From an uncultured Bacteroidales bacterium (lineage in GTDB: Bacteria; Bacteroidota; Bacteroidia; Bacteroidales; WCHB1-69), in assembly GCA_937901455.1 (NCBI GenBank), contig CALDIA010000055.1, positions 1 to 14,952 on the forward strand: a DNA stretch of 14,952 nucleotides, read 5' to 3'. Below the pieces are notes generated by a model, which had not been told where the DNA came from, made no database searches, and saw only the letters and a list, made by a program, of their open reading frames with translations. This document shows, piece by piece, positions 1 through 6,171 of this stretch (position 1 is the first letter of the stretch; each line of letters starts with the position of its first letter). A program made the position numbers and the translations under genes.

Positions 1-378
1 CATGCAGTAACCCCCCGTGATGAGAAAACTTTGGGTGCCGTTGTTATAACCGATATTGTTGATGAAACTGTTCGATGCCGAAAGTTGGTAGATGAAGTTG
101 GGGTCGGCGGTTTGGATGGCACTCAGCATCTGTCCGATGGTGGCAGTGCCATTGAAACGGAAACCATAGGCTATACCAGTGGGAGTGGGGTCGCAGAAGA
201 AAAAGGCAGCCACCACCTCGTTGGAGCCCTCACCCACCCAAAAGCGAATGTTGTCGGCTGGAATGTCGGTGACGTTGCGGTTGGCAGTCTGGGCGTGCAT
301 GTAGGCGCGCGCCTGCTCATTCTGTGCGTAAACTGTCATGCTTAAAAGCAATAAGATCAAAGGTGTTAGTTTTTTCAT
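1..378 (-). CDS. Secreted protein under cobalamin riboswitch (partial, C-terminus outside window)
   Basis: The reading frame opens at an ATG (378-376) and stays open for 126 codons to the window edge, so only the N-terminal part is seen. Residues 1-18 form a signal peptide with a lysine pair, a leucine-rich core and a likely signal peptidase I site after VYA; there is no lipobox, so it is probably not a lipoprotein. The mature part contains IRFWVGEGSNE, then AYGFRFNG and a segment like MLSAIQTADPNF. This pattern resembles a family of exported proteins that I recall from Bacteroidetes and other phyla, with a W-V-G-x-G-x-N block followed by a W/F-G-Y/F-R-F/W block. Its function is unknown to me. 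The upstream cobalamin riboswitch suggests a role in vitamin B12 or corrinoid capture, or a B12-dependent process at the cell surface. Export is well supported; the B12 link is inference from context. Confidence 0.82.
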   Translation of the reverse strand, partial: MKKLTPLILLLLSMTVYAQNEQARAYMHAQTANRNVTDIPADNIRFWVGEGSNEVVAAFFFCDPTPTGIAYGFRFNGTATIGQMLSAIQTADPNFIYQLSASNSFINNIGYNNGTQSFLITGGYCM

Positions 379-395
379 TTTAGAGTAGATTATAG

Positions 396-440
396 TGTTA
401 AACAAAAAAATCCCGTTGTTCGCTCGGGAAATGTTTAACA
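396..440 (-). terminator. Hairpin with U-run between cobalamin aptamer and gene (probable expression platform)
   Basis: In the minus-strand transcript, an inner 5-bp stem (TCCCG/CGGGA, at 429-425 and 415-411) has a 9-nt loop and is followed directly by seven U residues (410-404). A second pair of arms, TGTTAAACA (440-432) and TGTTTAACA (404-396), is perfectly complementary and encloses it. The position, after the aptamer and 18 nt before the start codon, fits an intrinsic terminator or start-region sequestering hairpin controlled by the riboswitch. The inner stem alone is short, so terminator strength is uncertain. Confidence 0.6.
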
Positions 441-505
441 GAAACTATCATCTTTGAGATGCCTTATTGCCCATTTCAGCCTACTTCCCGAAGCTTGCAC
501 GTAAT

Positions 506-670
506 CATGACTGTTGGCAGGTTTTCTGACTTGTCCCTCATGGTATGCGCCTTCCCATTACAACTAACAGTGGCATTTTGCATACTATTTGGCAGGACTT
601 ACAGCAGCGGGTACTGTACAGGATTCACACCTGTTTCCCTCTCGAGGCATCATGAATGCCCCTCACCAAA
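506..670 (-). promoter_or_regulatory. Cobalamin (adenosylcobalamin-type) riboswitch
   Basis: Read on the minus strand, the conserved elements occur in canonical order: GGTGAGGGGCATTC at the 5' side (from 667); AGGGAAACAGGTGTGAATCC (640-621); CTGTACAGT then CCCGCTGCTGTAA (621-599); GCCACTG (574-568); GGGAAGG (556-550); and the B12 box AAGTCAGAAAACCTGCC (532-516). These are the hallmark segments of the cobalamin riboswitch aptamer, including the four-way junction core and the B12 box that contacts the ligand. It lies in the 5' leader of the exported protein at 1-378. Identification rests on motif match; exact ends are approximate because the closing P1 helix was not modelled. Confidence 0.95.
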
Positions 671-679
671 AATCAGCGG

Positions 680-713
680 CAAAAATAAAAAAAAAGTGAA
701 ACGGTTGAACAAA
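680..713 (-). promoter_or_regulatory. Bacteroidetes-type promoter for the cobalamin riboswitch transcript
   Basis: The minus strand has a -7 box TATTTTTG (687-680), matching TAnnTTTG. A TTTG (713-710) lies 22 nt upstream, close to the usual -33 spacing. The predicted transcript start would fall about 5-10 nt downstream, right at the 5' edge of the cobalamin aptamer, which supports the assignment. Confidence 0.65.
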
Positions 714-808
714 AAAATAAAAGAGGCGTTGAAATGATGAACGGACGCTCCAGGAATCGTCTAATAGCTCAATTTCTACATATCTTATCAAGCAATCAAA
801 ATTTTCCC

Positions 809-816
809 TATCTTTG
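809..816 (+). promoter_or_regulatory. Promoter -7 box for pepD
   Basis: TATCTTTG matches the Bacteroidetes -7 consensus TAnnTTTG and is followed by CGGC, as at other promoters in this window. It lies 36 nt upstream of the pepD start codon. No good -33 element is visible. Confidence 0.6.
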
Positions 817-851
817 CGGCCTCGAATAATAATCATCTAAAATTTTATGAT

Positions 852-2318
852 ATGAGCGAAGAAATGTTATCCTTAAAGCCTGCAAAGGTTTTCTATTATT
901 TCAACGAGATCACCAAAATCCCACGTCCCTCCAAACAGGAGACGCTGATTTCGGAATGGCTGGAGAAGACTGGCAAGGCCATGGGACTGTCCACCAAGCG
1001 CGATGCTATTGGCAATGTGCTCATCGCCAAGCCTGCCACACCCGGAAAGGAGCATGTGACACCCGTGATTTTCCAGTCGCACATGGACATGGTGTGCGAG
1101 AAGAACAACGACACTGATTTCGACTTCTCCAAGGATGCCATCCAGACTTACATTGACGGAGAGTGGCTCAAGGCCAAGGGCACCACACTGGGCGCCGACG
1201 ACGGCATTGGCATGGCTATCGCCTTGGCGATACTCGATGACAAGGAGCTGGAACATGGTCCCATTGAGTGCCTCTTCACCGTGGATGAGGAAACGGGCCT
1301 GACGGGAGCCAAGGCGCTGGAAGCCGGCTTTATGACGGGCAAGATGCTCATCAACCTCGACTCGGAGGATGAGGGTCAGTTTTTTATCGGGTGCGCCGGC
1401 GGCAAGGACACCGTGGCCACCATCGAGTGCGAGTACGAGGATGTCAAGGAACTCGAGAACCCCGATGTGAAGTTCTACAAGGTGACTGTCAAGGGATTGC
1501 AGGGCGGTCACTCCGGCGATGACATAAACAAAGGCCGTGGCAATGCCGTGAAACTGCTTACCCGCGTGCTCTACAACGCTTATTGCGATTACGATCTTCG
1601 CATCGCCGACATCCAGGCCGGCAACCTGCGCAACGCCATCGCCCGCGAAGGCTATGCAGTGGTGTGCGTGCCCACTGACAAAAGCGGCGACTGGGAACTC
1701 TACTGCCAGGCTATGGACAAGATTTATAAGGACGAATTCCACACCACAGACCCCGGCGTGGAGGTGACCCTCGAACCGGCCCCCGCCACTGAAAAGGTGC
1801 TATTCGAATTCCTGCAGGTAGATCTGCTCAACGCCCTCATGGTGTGCCCGCATGGCGTACAGGCTATGTCGCAAGATATCCCCGGTTTTGTGGAAACCTC
1901 TACCAACCTCGCATCCGTCAAAATTATAGACGACAAAATCGTGGCCACCACCAGTCAGCGTAGCTCCGTAGAATCACGCAAAGAGGCTGTGGTTGACAAA
2001 GTGTCTACCGCCTTCTGGATGATTGGCGCCGATGTGGAGTCGGGCGACGGCTACCCTGGCTGGAATCCCAACCCGGACTCCGAAGCGCTGCACGTGCTCG
2101 TAGAGGCATACCAGAACCTCTTCCATAAAGAGCCCCAAGTGCTCGCTATCCACGCCGGCCTCGAGTGCGGCCTCTTCTCCGAGAAGTATCCTGGCCTCGA
2201 TATGGTATCCATCGGACCGACCCTGCGTGGCGTGCACTCCCCCGATGAGAAACTCGAAATCAAAACCGTGCAGATGTGCTGGGATCTCCTCGTGGAGTTC
2301 TTCCGACTGCTGAAGTAG
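852..2318 (+). CDS. pepD: Aminoacyl-histidine dipeptidase (peptidase D, M20 family)
   Basis: This 488-residue zinc-dependent exopeptidase hydrolyses Xaa-His and other dipeptides in the cytoplasm. The length is typical of bacterial PepD (about 485). Likely di-zinc and catalytic residues by family analogy are H77 with D79 (HMDMVCEKN), D116 (GADDGIG), the acidic pair E146-E147 (TVDEETG), D170 (NLDSEDEG) and H462 (GVHSPDE). The segment around 208-222 (VTVKGLQGGHSGDD) belongs to the lid/dimerisation region. I chose the ATG at 852 because the upstream ATG at 847 is out of frame and stops at once. There is no signal peptide. The gene has its own promoter at 809 and terminator at 2334, so it appears monocistronic. 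It is divergent from the riboswitch-controlled gene. Confidence 0.96.
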   Translation: MSEEMLSLKPAKVFYYFNEITKIPRPSKQETLISEWLEKTGKAMGLSTKRDAIGNVLIAKPATPGKEHVTPVIFQSHMDMVCEKNNDTDFDFSKDAIQTYIDGEWLKAKGTTLGADDGIGMAIALAILDDKELEHGPIECLFTVDEETGLTGAKALEAGFMTGKMLINLDSEDEGQFFIGCAGGKDTVATIECEYEDVKELENPDVKFYKVTVKGLQGGHSGDDINKGRGNAVKLLTRVLYNAYCDYDLRIADIQAGNLRNAIAREGYAVVCVPTDKSGDWELYCQAMDKIYKDEFHTTDPGVEVTLEPAPATEKVLFEFLQVDLLNALMVCPHGVQAMSQDIPGFVETSTNLASVKIIDDKIVATTSQRSSVESRKEAVVDKVSTAFWMIGADVESGDGYPGWNPNPDSEALHVLVEAYQNLFHKEPQVLAIHAGLECGLFSEKYPGLDMVSIGPTLRGVHSPDEKLEIKTVQMCWDLLVEFFRLLK

Positions 2319-2333
2319 CCATTCTGTGTCAGT

Positions 2334-2388
2334 TAATAGCCGTTAGCTAAAAGCCAAAGGGCAATAGCGAACGGCTATTATTTTTTTT
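2334..2388 (+). terminator. Intrinsic terminator after pepD
   Basis: Eleven-bp perfect arms TAATAGCCGTT (2334-2344) and AACGGCTATTA (2370-2380) flank a 25-nt loop and are followed by eight T residues (2381-2388). It begins 15 nt after the pepD stop. The long loop is unusual, but the stem and U-run are clear. The T-run ends one base before the glnS -7 box. Confidence 0.78.
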
Positions 2389-2389
2389 G

Positions 2390-2397
2390 TATTTTTG
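2390..2397 (+). promoter_or_regulatory. Promoter -7 box for the glnS operon
   Basis: TATTTTTG matches TAnnTTTG and is followed by CGGC. It lies 34 nt before the glnS start codon and directly after the pepD terminator T-run. No convincing -33 motif is seen, because that position falls inside the terminator stem. Confidence 0.6.
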
Positions 2398-2431
2398 CGG
2401 CTTGTTTTTTTATACCTAAAATCAGAAGAAT

Positions 2432-4063
2432 ATGAACTTTATTGACCAAATTATTGAAGAAGACATCCGGCAAGGTAAAAATGATGCGAAAGTACATACA
2501 CGTTTCCCGCCGGAGCCCAACGGCTATCTTCATATCGGTCATGCCAAGTCCATCTGCCTCAACTTCGGTATGGCGCAGAAATACAACGGACTCTGCAATC
2601 TCCGCTTTGACGATACCAACCCTGTGAAGGAAGACACCGAGTATGTGGACTCTATCAAGGAGGACATCCAGTGGTTAGGCTTCCAATGGGCGGGTGAGTA
2701 CTATGCTTCCGACTATTTTGATCAGCTCTATATCTGGGCCGAGCAGCTTGTTCAGGAAGGTTTGGCCTATGTGGACGACCAGACGCAGGAGGAAATCAGC
2801 AAGGGCAGGGGAGTGCCCACCGCCCCGGGGGTGGAGAGCCCCTTCCGCAACCGCTCTGTGGAGGAGAACCTCGACCTCTTCCGCCGTATGCGCGCCGGCG
2901 AGTTCCCAGATGGCAGTCGCGTGCTGCGCGCCAAAATCGACATGGCCTCCCCAAACATGCACTTCCGCGACCCTATCATGTACCGTATCCTCCATGCGAC
3001 CCATCATCGTACCGGCGACAAATGGTGCATCTATCCCATGTACGACTTCGCCCACGGGCAGAGCGATTCCATTGAGGGCATCACACACTCCATCTGCACC
3101 TTGGAGTTTGAGGTGCACCGCCCGCTCTACGATTGGTTCTGCGAGGCACTGCGCATTCACCATCCACAGCAGATAGAGTTCGCCCGCCTCAATATGACCT
3201 ACACCATCATGAGCAAGCGCAAAATGCTGCAGCTCGTAAAGGAACACTATGTCAATGGCTGGGATGACCCCCGCATGCCGACCATCTGCGGTCTGCGCCG
3301 CCGAGGCTACACCCCTGAGGCTATCCGAAACTTCGCCGAGACCGTTGGCGTCGCCAAGCGCGATAATATTATCGACGTGTCACTGCTCGACTTCTGCGCC
3401 CGCGAACATCTCAATAAGGTGGCTACCCGCACTATGGCCGTGCTTGACCCCGTGAAACTCATCATCGACAACTATCCCGATGACCAAGTGGAAGAGATGG
3501 AGGCCGTAAACAATCCCGAAAATCCCGAGGCCGGAACCCGCAAGGTGCCCTTCGCCAAGGAACTCTGGATTGAACGTGCCGACTTCCGCGAGAACGCCGA
3601 CAAAAAGTTCTACCGCCTCTCCATCGACAGGGAAGTGCGCCTCAAATATGCCTATATCATCAAGTGTACCCATATCGTCAAGGACGAGGATGGCCATATT
3701 ACCGAGATTCACTGTACCTACGACCCCAATACCCGCAGCGGTATGCCCGACAGCAACCGTAAGGTAAAGGCTACCATTCATTGGGCTTCTGTGAAACACT
3801 CCAAGAAGGCCGAAGTGCGCATTTTCGACCGCCTCTTCGCCGTGCCCGACCCCGATGACTGTGAAGAGGGCAAGACATTCCTCGACAATATCAACCCCGA
3901 CTCCCTGAAAGTGCAGGATGGCTGGGTGGAGGCATCGCTCACCATGACACAGGCAATGGCCACCAAATACTACCAGTTTGAACGCTTAGGCTACTTCTAT
4001 GCCGACCCCGACTCGACAGAGGAAAAGTTGGTGTTCAACAAGACCGTGAGCCTCAAACAGTAA
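2432..4063 (+). CDS. glnS: Glutaminyl-tRNA synthetase
   Basis: This class I aminoacyl-tRNA synthetase charges tRNA-Gln with glutamine in the cytoplasm. The 543 residues are close to the E. coli length (554). The HIGH signature is at 34-37, within RFPPEPNGYLHIGHAKS. The KMSKS-equivalent loop is MSKRK at 260-264. Segments such as LRFDDTNP (about 57-64), CIYPMYDFAHG (199-209) and the SIEGITHS block at 213-220 are typical of GlnRS rather than GluRS. The C-terminal portion from about 340 is the beta-barrel anticodon-binding region. Presence of GlnRS implies direct tRNA-Gln charging instead of the GatCAB route for this tRNA. The next gene starts 2 nt after the stop, so glnS is probably the first gene of a three-gene transcript. 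Confidence 0.97.
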   Translation: MNFIDQIIEEDIRQGKNDAKVHTRFPPEPNGYLHIGHAKSICLNFGMAQKYNGLCNLRFDDTNPVKEDTEYVDSIKEDIQWLGFQWAGEYYASDYFDQLYIWAEQLVQEGLAYVDDQTQEEISKGRGVPTAPGVESPFRNRSVEENLDLFRRMRAGEFPDGSRVLRAKIDMASPNMHFRDPIMYRILHATHHRTGDKWCIYPMYDFAHGQSDSIEGITHSICTLEFEVHRPLYDWFCEALRIHHPQQIEFARLNMTYTIMSKRKMLQLVKEHYVNGWDDPRMPTICGLRRRGYTPEAIRNFAETVGVAKRDNIIDVSLLDFCAREHLNKVATRTMAVLDPVKLIIDNYPDDQVEEMEAVNNPENPEAGTRKVPFAKELWIERADFRENADKKFYRLSIDREVRLKYAYIIKCTHIVKDEDGHITEIHCTYDPNTRSGMPDSNRKVKATIHWASVKHSKKAEVRIFDRLFAVPDPDDCEEGKTFLDNINPDSLKVQDGWVEASLTMTQAMATKYYQFERLGYFYADPDSTEEKLVFNKTVSLKQ

Positions 4064-4065
4064 AC

Positions 4066-4494
4066 ATGCGCCAACTACATTGTCTGACCGATTATGACAC
4101 TAAACTCTTGTTGGCCTTCAACGAAAGTCTGCTGGGTAACAAGAAGTTCAGTGTCTTTTTAGTGGAGAACGGCTTTCCAGAATTGGAGGCCCTCTCCTCG
4201 GCTATACACTCTAACGTACAAGCGCTGGAATGGCTGGCAGCCAATGGATATCCCGAATTTGCCGTCTTGAGTAATGCTATTGACGACGAGCCTGAGGCCA
4301 TCGCGTGGCTGGAGAAGTACCACTGCGACTTTCTTTCGCGCTTTGCCGCCGCCTGCCGCAAAGATGTGGAAGCCTGCCGCTGGTTCGCCGAACGCGACCT
4401 CAAGCTCTTCATCATCTTGATCAACAACATACAGAATATACTTATGTATCAGTCGTGGGATACTTCCGACATACACAAGTTCCGTCGCAGTTAG
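4066..4494 (+). CDS. Hypothetical helical-repeat protein
   Basis: This is a 142-residue soluble protein that I do not recognise as a named family. It starts 2 nt after the glnS stop, so it is translationally close to glnS. Its middle is built of about 25-residue units: 35-59 (NGFPELEALSSAI then EWLAA), 60-84 (NGYPEFAVLSNAI then AWLEK) and 85-110 (YHCDFLSRFAAAC then RWFAER), with a weaker unit before (9-34) and a partial one after. Each unit looks like a pair of short helices, as in ankyrin or other alpha-solenoid repeats, which suggests protein binding. There is no signal peptide or membrane segment. It ends with TAG, and the same frame continues directly with GTG into the membrane peptidase at 4495. 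It may therefore be the N-terminal domain of a split or readthrough protein. Confidence 0.75.
   Translation: MRQLHCLTDYDTKLLLAFNESLLGNKKFSVFLVENGFPELEALSSAIHSNVQALEWLAANGYPEFAVLSNAIDDEPEAIAWLEKYHCDFLSRFAAACRKDVEACRWFAERDLKLFIILINNIQNILMYQSWDTSDIHKFRRS
4168..4395 (+). repeat. Tandem 25-residue coding repeat (3 clear units)
   Basis: At protein level the units 4168-4242, 4243-4317 and 4318-4395 align. Each begins with an N-G-F/Y-P-E or Y-H-C-D type turn, then a hydrophobic helix (L-S-x-A-I or F-A-A-A-C), an acidic/polar turn and an E-W-L or A-W-L or R-W-F helix. DNA identity between units is modest, so the duplication is old. Confidence 0.6.
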
Positions 4495-5166
4495 GTGGAT
4501 GCCCTGACGTTTGACCGGCCATGGATCTTGTGGGTCTTCGCAGCGGCGGCTTTTCTGCTTCCGCGAATCCCTTTCGTGGGCAAGTTTTTCAATGTCATCA
4601 ACACTGCCCTCCATGAGTTTGGCCATGTGCTGGTGGCTTTGCTCTTTGATGGCGATGTGCGTAAGATAGACCTCAACGGCGATGCCTCGGGCACCACCAC
4701 CACAGCCATGAAGGGCAAGTTCTCCTCTTTCCTCTGCGCCTTGGCCGGCTATCCCATGCCCATCTCTGTGGCTTGGTTGGCCGTTTGGCTTTTGCAACAA
4801 GGCGTCGATGTGGGCCTTATTGTCGGATTGTCGGTGCTCTTCTTCGTCATGCTGCTCTTCTGGATTCGCAACGCCTACGGTGTCGTCTGGGTGCTCCTTT
4901 TCATCGCTATCAATGTCGGACTGATATATCTCAACAACCCCCTCTGGATTCGCTATGCCGCACTCTTCTATGTAGTGATGATCGTGGTGGAATCGGTAGT
5001 TTCGGTATTGACACTTTTCTACCTTTCGGTACGCACTCCCGACCATGCCGGTGATGCCACCAACTTGGACCGCCTTACCCATGTCCCCGCCTTTTTGTGG
5101 AGCCTCCTCTTCATAGCCTATGTGGCGTTTGTGATCTGGCGCATGGTAATCACCATCACCTGCTGA
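4495..5166 (+). CDS. Integral membrane zinc metallopeptidase, M50B-like
   Basis: This is a polytopic membrane protein of 223 residues. An HEFGH zinc-binding motif (40-44) follows a first hydrophobic segment (10-24), as in site-2-protease-like M50 peptidases. Other membrane segments are at about 76-100, 104-123, 127-146, 152-177 and 198-219. DHAGDATN (183-190) probably gives the third metal ligand by family analogy. The likely role is intramembrane or membrane-associated proteolysis; the substrate is unknown. The start used here is GTG, which immediately follows the TAG of the preceding ORF in the same frame. The nearby ATG at 4499 is out of frame and stops after two codons (ATG CCC TGA). Translation could depend on reinitiation or coupling with the upstream ORF. 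The 3' side has no clear terminator. Confidence 0.8.
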   Translation: MDALTFDRPWILWVFAAAAFLLPRIPFVGKFFNVINTALHEFGHVLVALLFDGDVRKIDLNGDASGTTTTAMKGKFSSFLCALAGYPMPISVAWLAVWLLQQGVDVGLIVGLSVLFFVMLLFWIRNAYGVVWVLLFIAINVGLIYLNNPLWIRYAALFYVVMIVVESVVSVLTLFYLSVRTPDHAGDATNLDRLTHVPAFLWSLLFIAYVAFVIWRMVITITC

Positions 5167-5372
5167 ATACCGTATATTAGCCTGCCTCCTTACCACTACA
5201 ATTGCCCGTTGACTGTTGTATATTGTCATTCTCTCTCCTTAAACTTCCCTCTTTTTTTTGCCTCTAATGCTTCGTGTTTTGTCCGAATGAAATATGGATA
5301 AAGATGTAAATATTTGAAAATCAATTATATAATAATTATTGTCCGCTTGTTTAAAGTTTTGTTTTTTTTGAG

Positions 5373-5380
5373 TATTTTTG
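5373..5380 (+). promoter_or_regulatory. Promoter -7 box for the 5437 gene
   Basis: TATTTTTG matches TAnnTTTG and is followed by CGGC. It lies 56 nt upstream of the ATG at 5437 in a very AT-rich stretch. About 35 nt further upstream is a perfect short inverted repeat (AATTAT, ATA spacer, ATAATT; 5323-5337) that could be an operator, although AT-rich palindromes arise easily by chance. The rest of the 270-bp gap (5167-5436) shows nothing else that I can support. Confidence 0.6.
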
Positions 5381-5436
5381 CGGCTGTATATTTTTTTTTG
5401 ATAAAACAGTTTAGAAACCTAATAAATTTTTATAAA

Positions 5437-6150
5437 ATGAAAAAAATCACTTCAATCGTAATGTTCTTTGCTCTGATGCTTGGAGCAGTAACCTTGTCTG
5501 CACAGAAACCTTTCGCAGGCATCATCCAATATGAGACTTCCGTAGAGGGTATCGATGATCCTAACGTGCAAGCCGCTATGGCCGGTATCACTACCGAGTA
5601 TATGGTTATGGGAAATAATATGAAGATAGTTACCCAACAGTCAGGCGTAGGCTCCATTCAGATTACCAATGGTGATTATAACCTATTGTACACTATCGTT
5701 GATATTTCCGCATACAATATGGGTAAGTACTACAAGGAAACGAAAGCTGATGAGCTCAAGGAATTATTTTCCACCAAGAAGTATGATTATGGCTATACCA
5801 AAGAGTCGCGCGAGATTGCCGGCTATACCTGCTACAAGGTGAAAGGTACGCTCACCGACCTTGAGACCGATGAAGAGGAAACGATTGTATATTGGGTGAC
5901 TAACGATCTGAATGTGGGAGAGAACATTAACTTTGCCACTGCTCCTGGCCTGAAAGGATTTCCATTGTGCACCGAGACGCATATCTCCAATGGTGACATG
6001 GACTTCACCCTTATCCAGACGGCCACGTCTGTAAAGCCTGACAAGAAGATAAAGGCTTCCAATTTCTTCCGTCCGTCTGATGCCACTCCGTTTGACGAGA
6101 TGCCTGCGGATATTAAAGCCCAATTAGGTCTTGGTGACGACGAAGAGTAA
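5437..6150 (+). CDS. Exported protein, DUF4412-like
   Basis: This is a 237-residue protein with a clean signal peptide: MKK, a hydrophobic core, and likely cleavage near LSAQ at 20-23. I chose the ATG at 5437, although the frame is open from 5314, because the signal peptide starts there and the promoter box at 5373-5380 would otherwise lie inside the gene. The mature domain begins with FAGIIQYET and contains EIAGYTCYKVKG (around 127-138) and a V-Y-W-V-T-N-D strand, a pattern seen in DUF4412 and related periplasmic beta-rich proteins of Bacteroidetes. The C-terminus is acidic (GLGDDEE). The function is unknown; location in the periplasm or on the outer membrane side is inferred. The next gene starts 21 nt downstream, so it is probably first in an operon. 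Confidence 0.85.
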   Translation: MKKITSIVMFFALMLGAVTLSAQKPFAGIIQYETSVEGIDDPNVQAAMAGITTEYMVMGNNMKIVTQQSGVGSIQITNGDYNLLYTIVDISAYNMGKYYKETKADELKELFSTKKYDYGYTKESREIAGYTCYKVKGTLTDLETDEEETIVYWVTNDLNVGENINFATAPGLKGFPLCTETHISNGDMDFTLIQTATSVKPDKKIKASNFFRPSDATPFDEMPADIKAQLGLGDDEE

Positions 6151-6171
6151 GTTCTTGAGAATAGCCTGGCA

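Noticed and set aside
31..345. 104-residue plus-strand ORF
   Set aside because: It is the antisense of the riboswitch-controlled exported protein, which has a signal peptide and family-like motifs.
459..737. 92-residue plus-strand ORF
   Set aside because: It is the antisense of the cobalamin riboswitch and its promoter; composition is not protein-like and the RNA explains the conservation.
873..1742. 289-residue minus-strand ORF
   Set aside because: It lies entirely opposite the well-supported pepD; the length reflects codon bias of the real gene.
4492..4497. General recoding of TAG as an amino acid
   Set aside because: pepD, DUF4954, the dehydrogenase, rubredoxin, the radical SAM gene, the YugP-type gene and the endonuclease all end naturally at TAG.
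5314..5436. N-terminal extension of the DUF4412-like protein
   Set aside because: The extension would contain the promoter box and an AT-rich, low-complexity stretch; a proper signal peptide begins at 5437.
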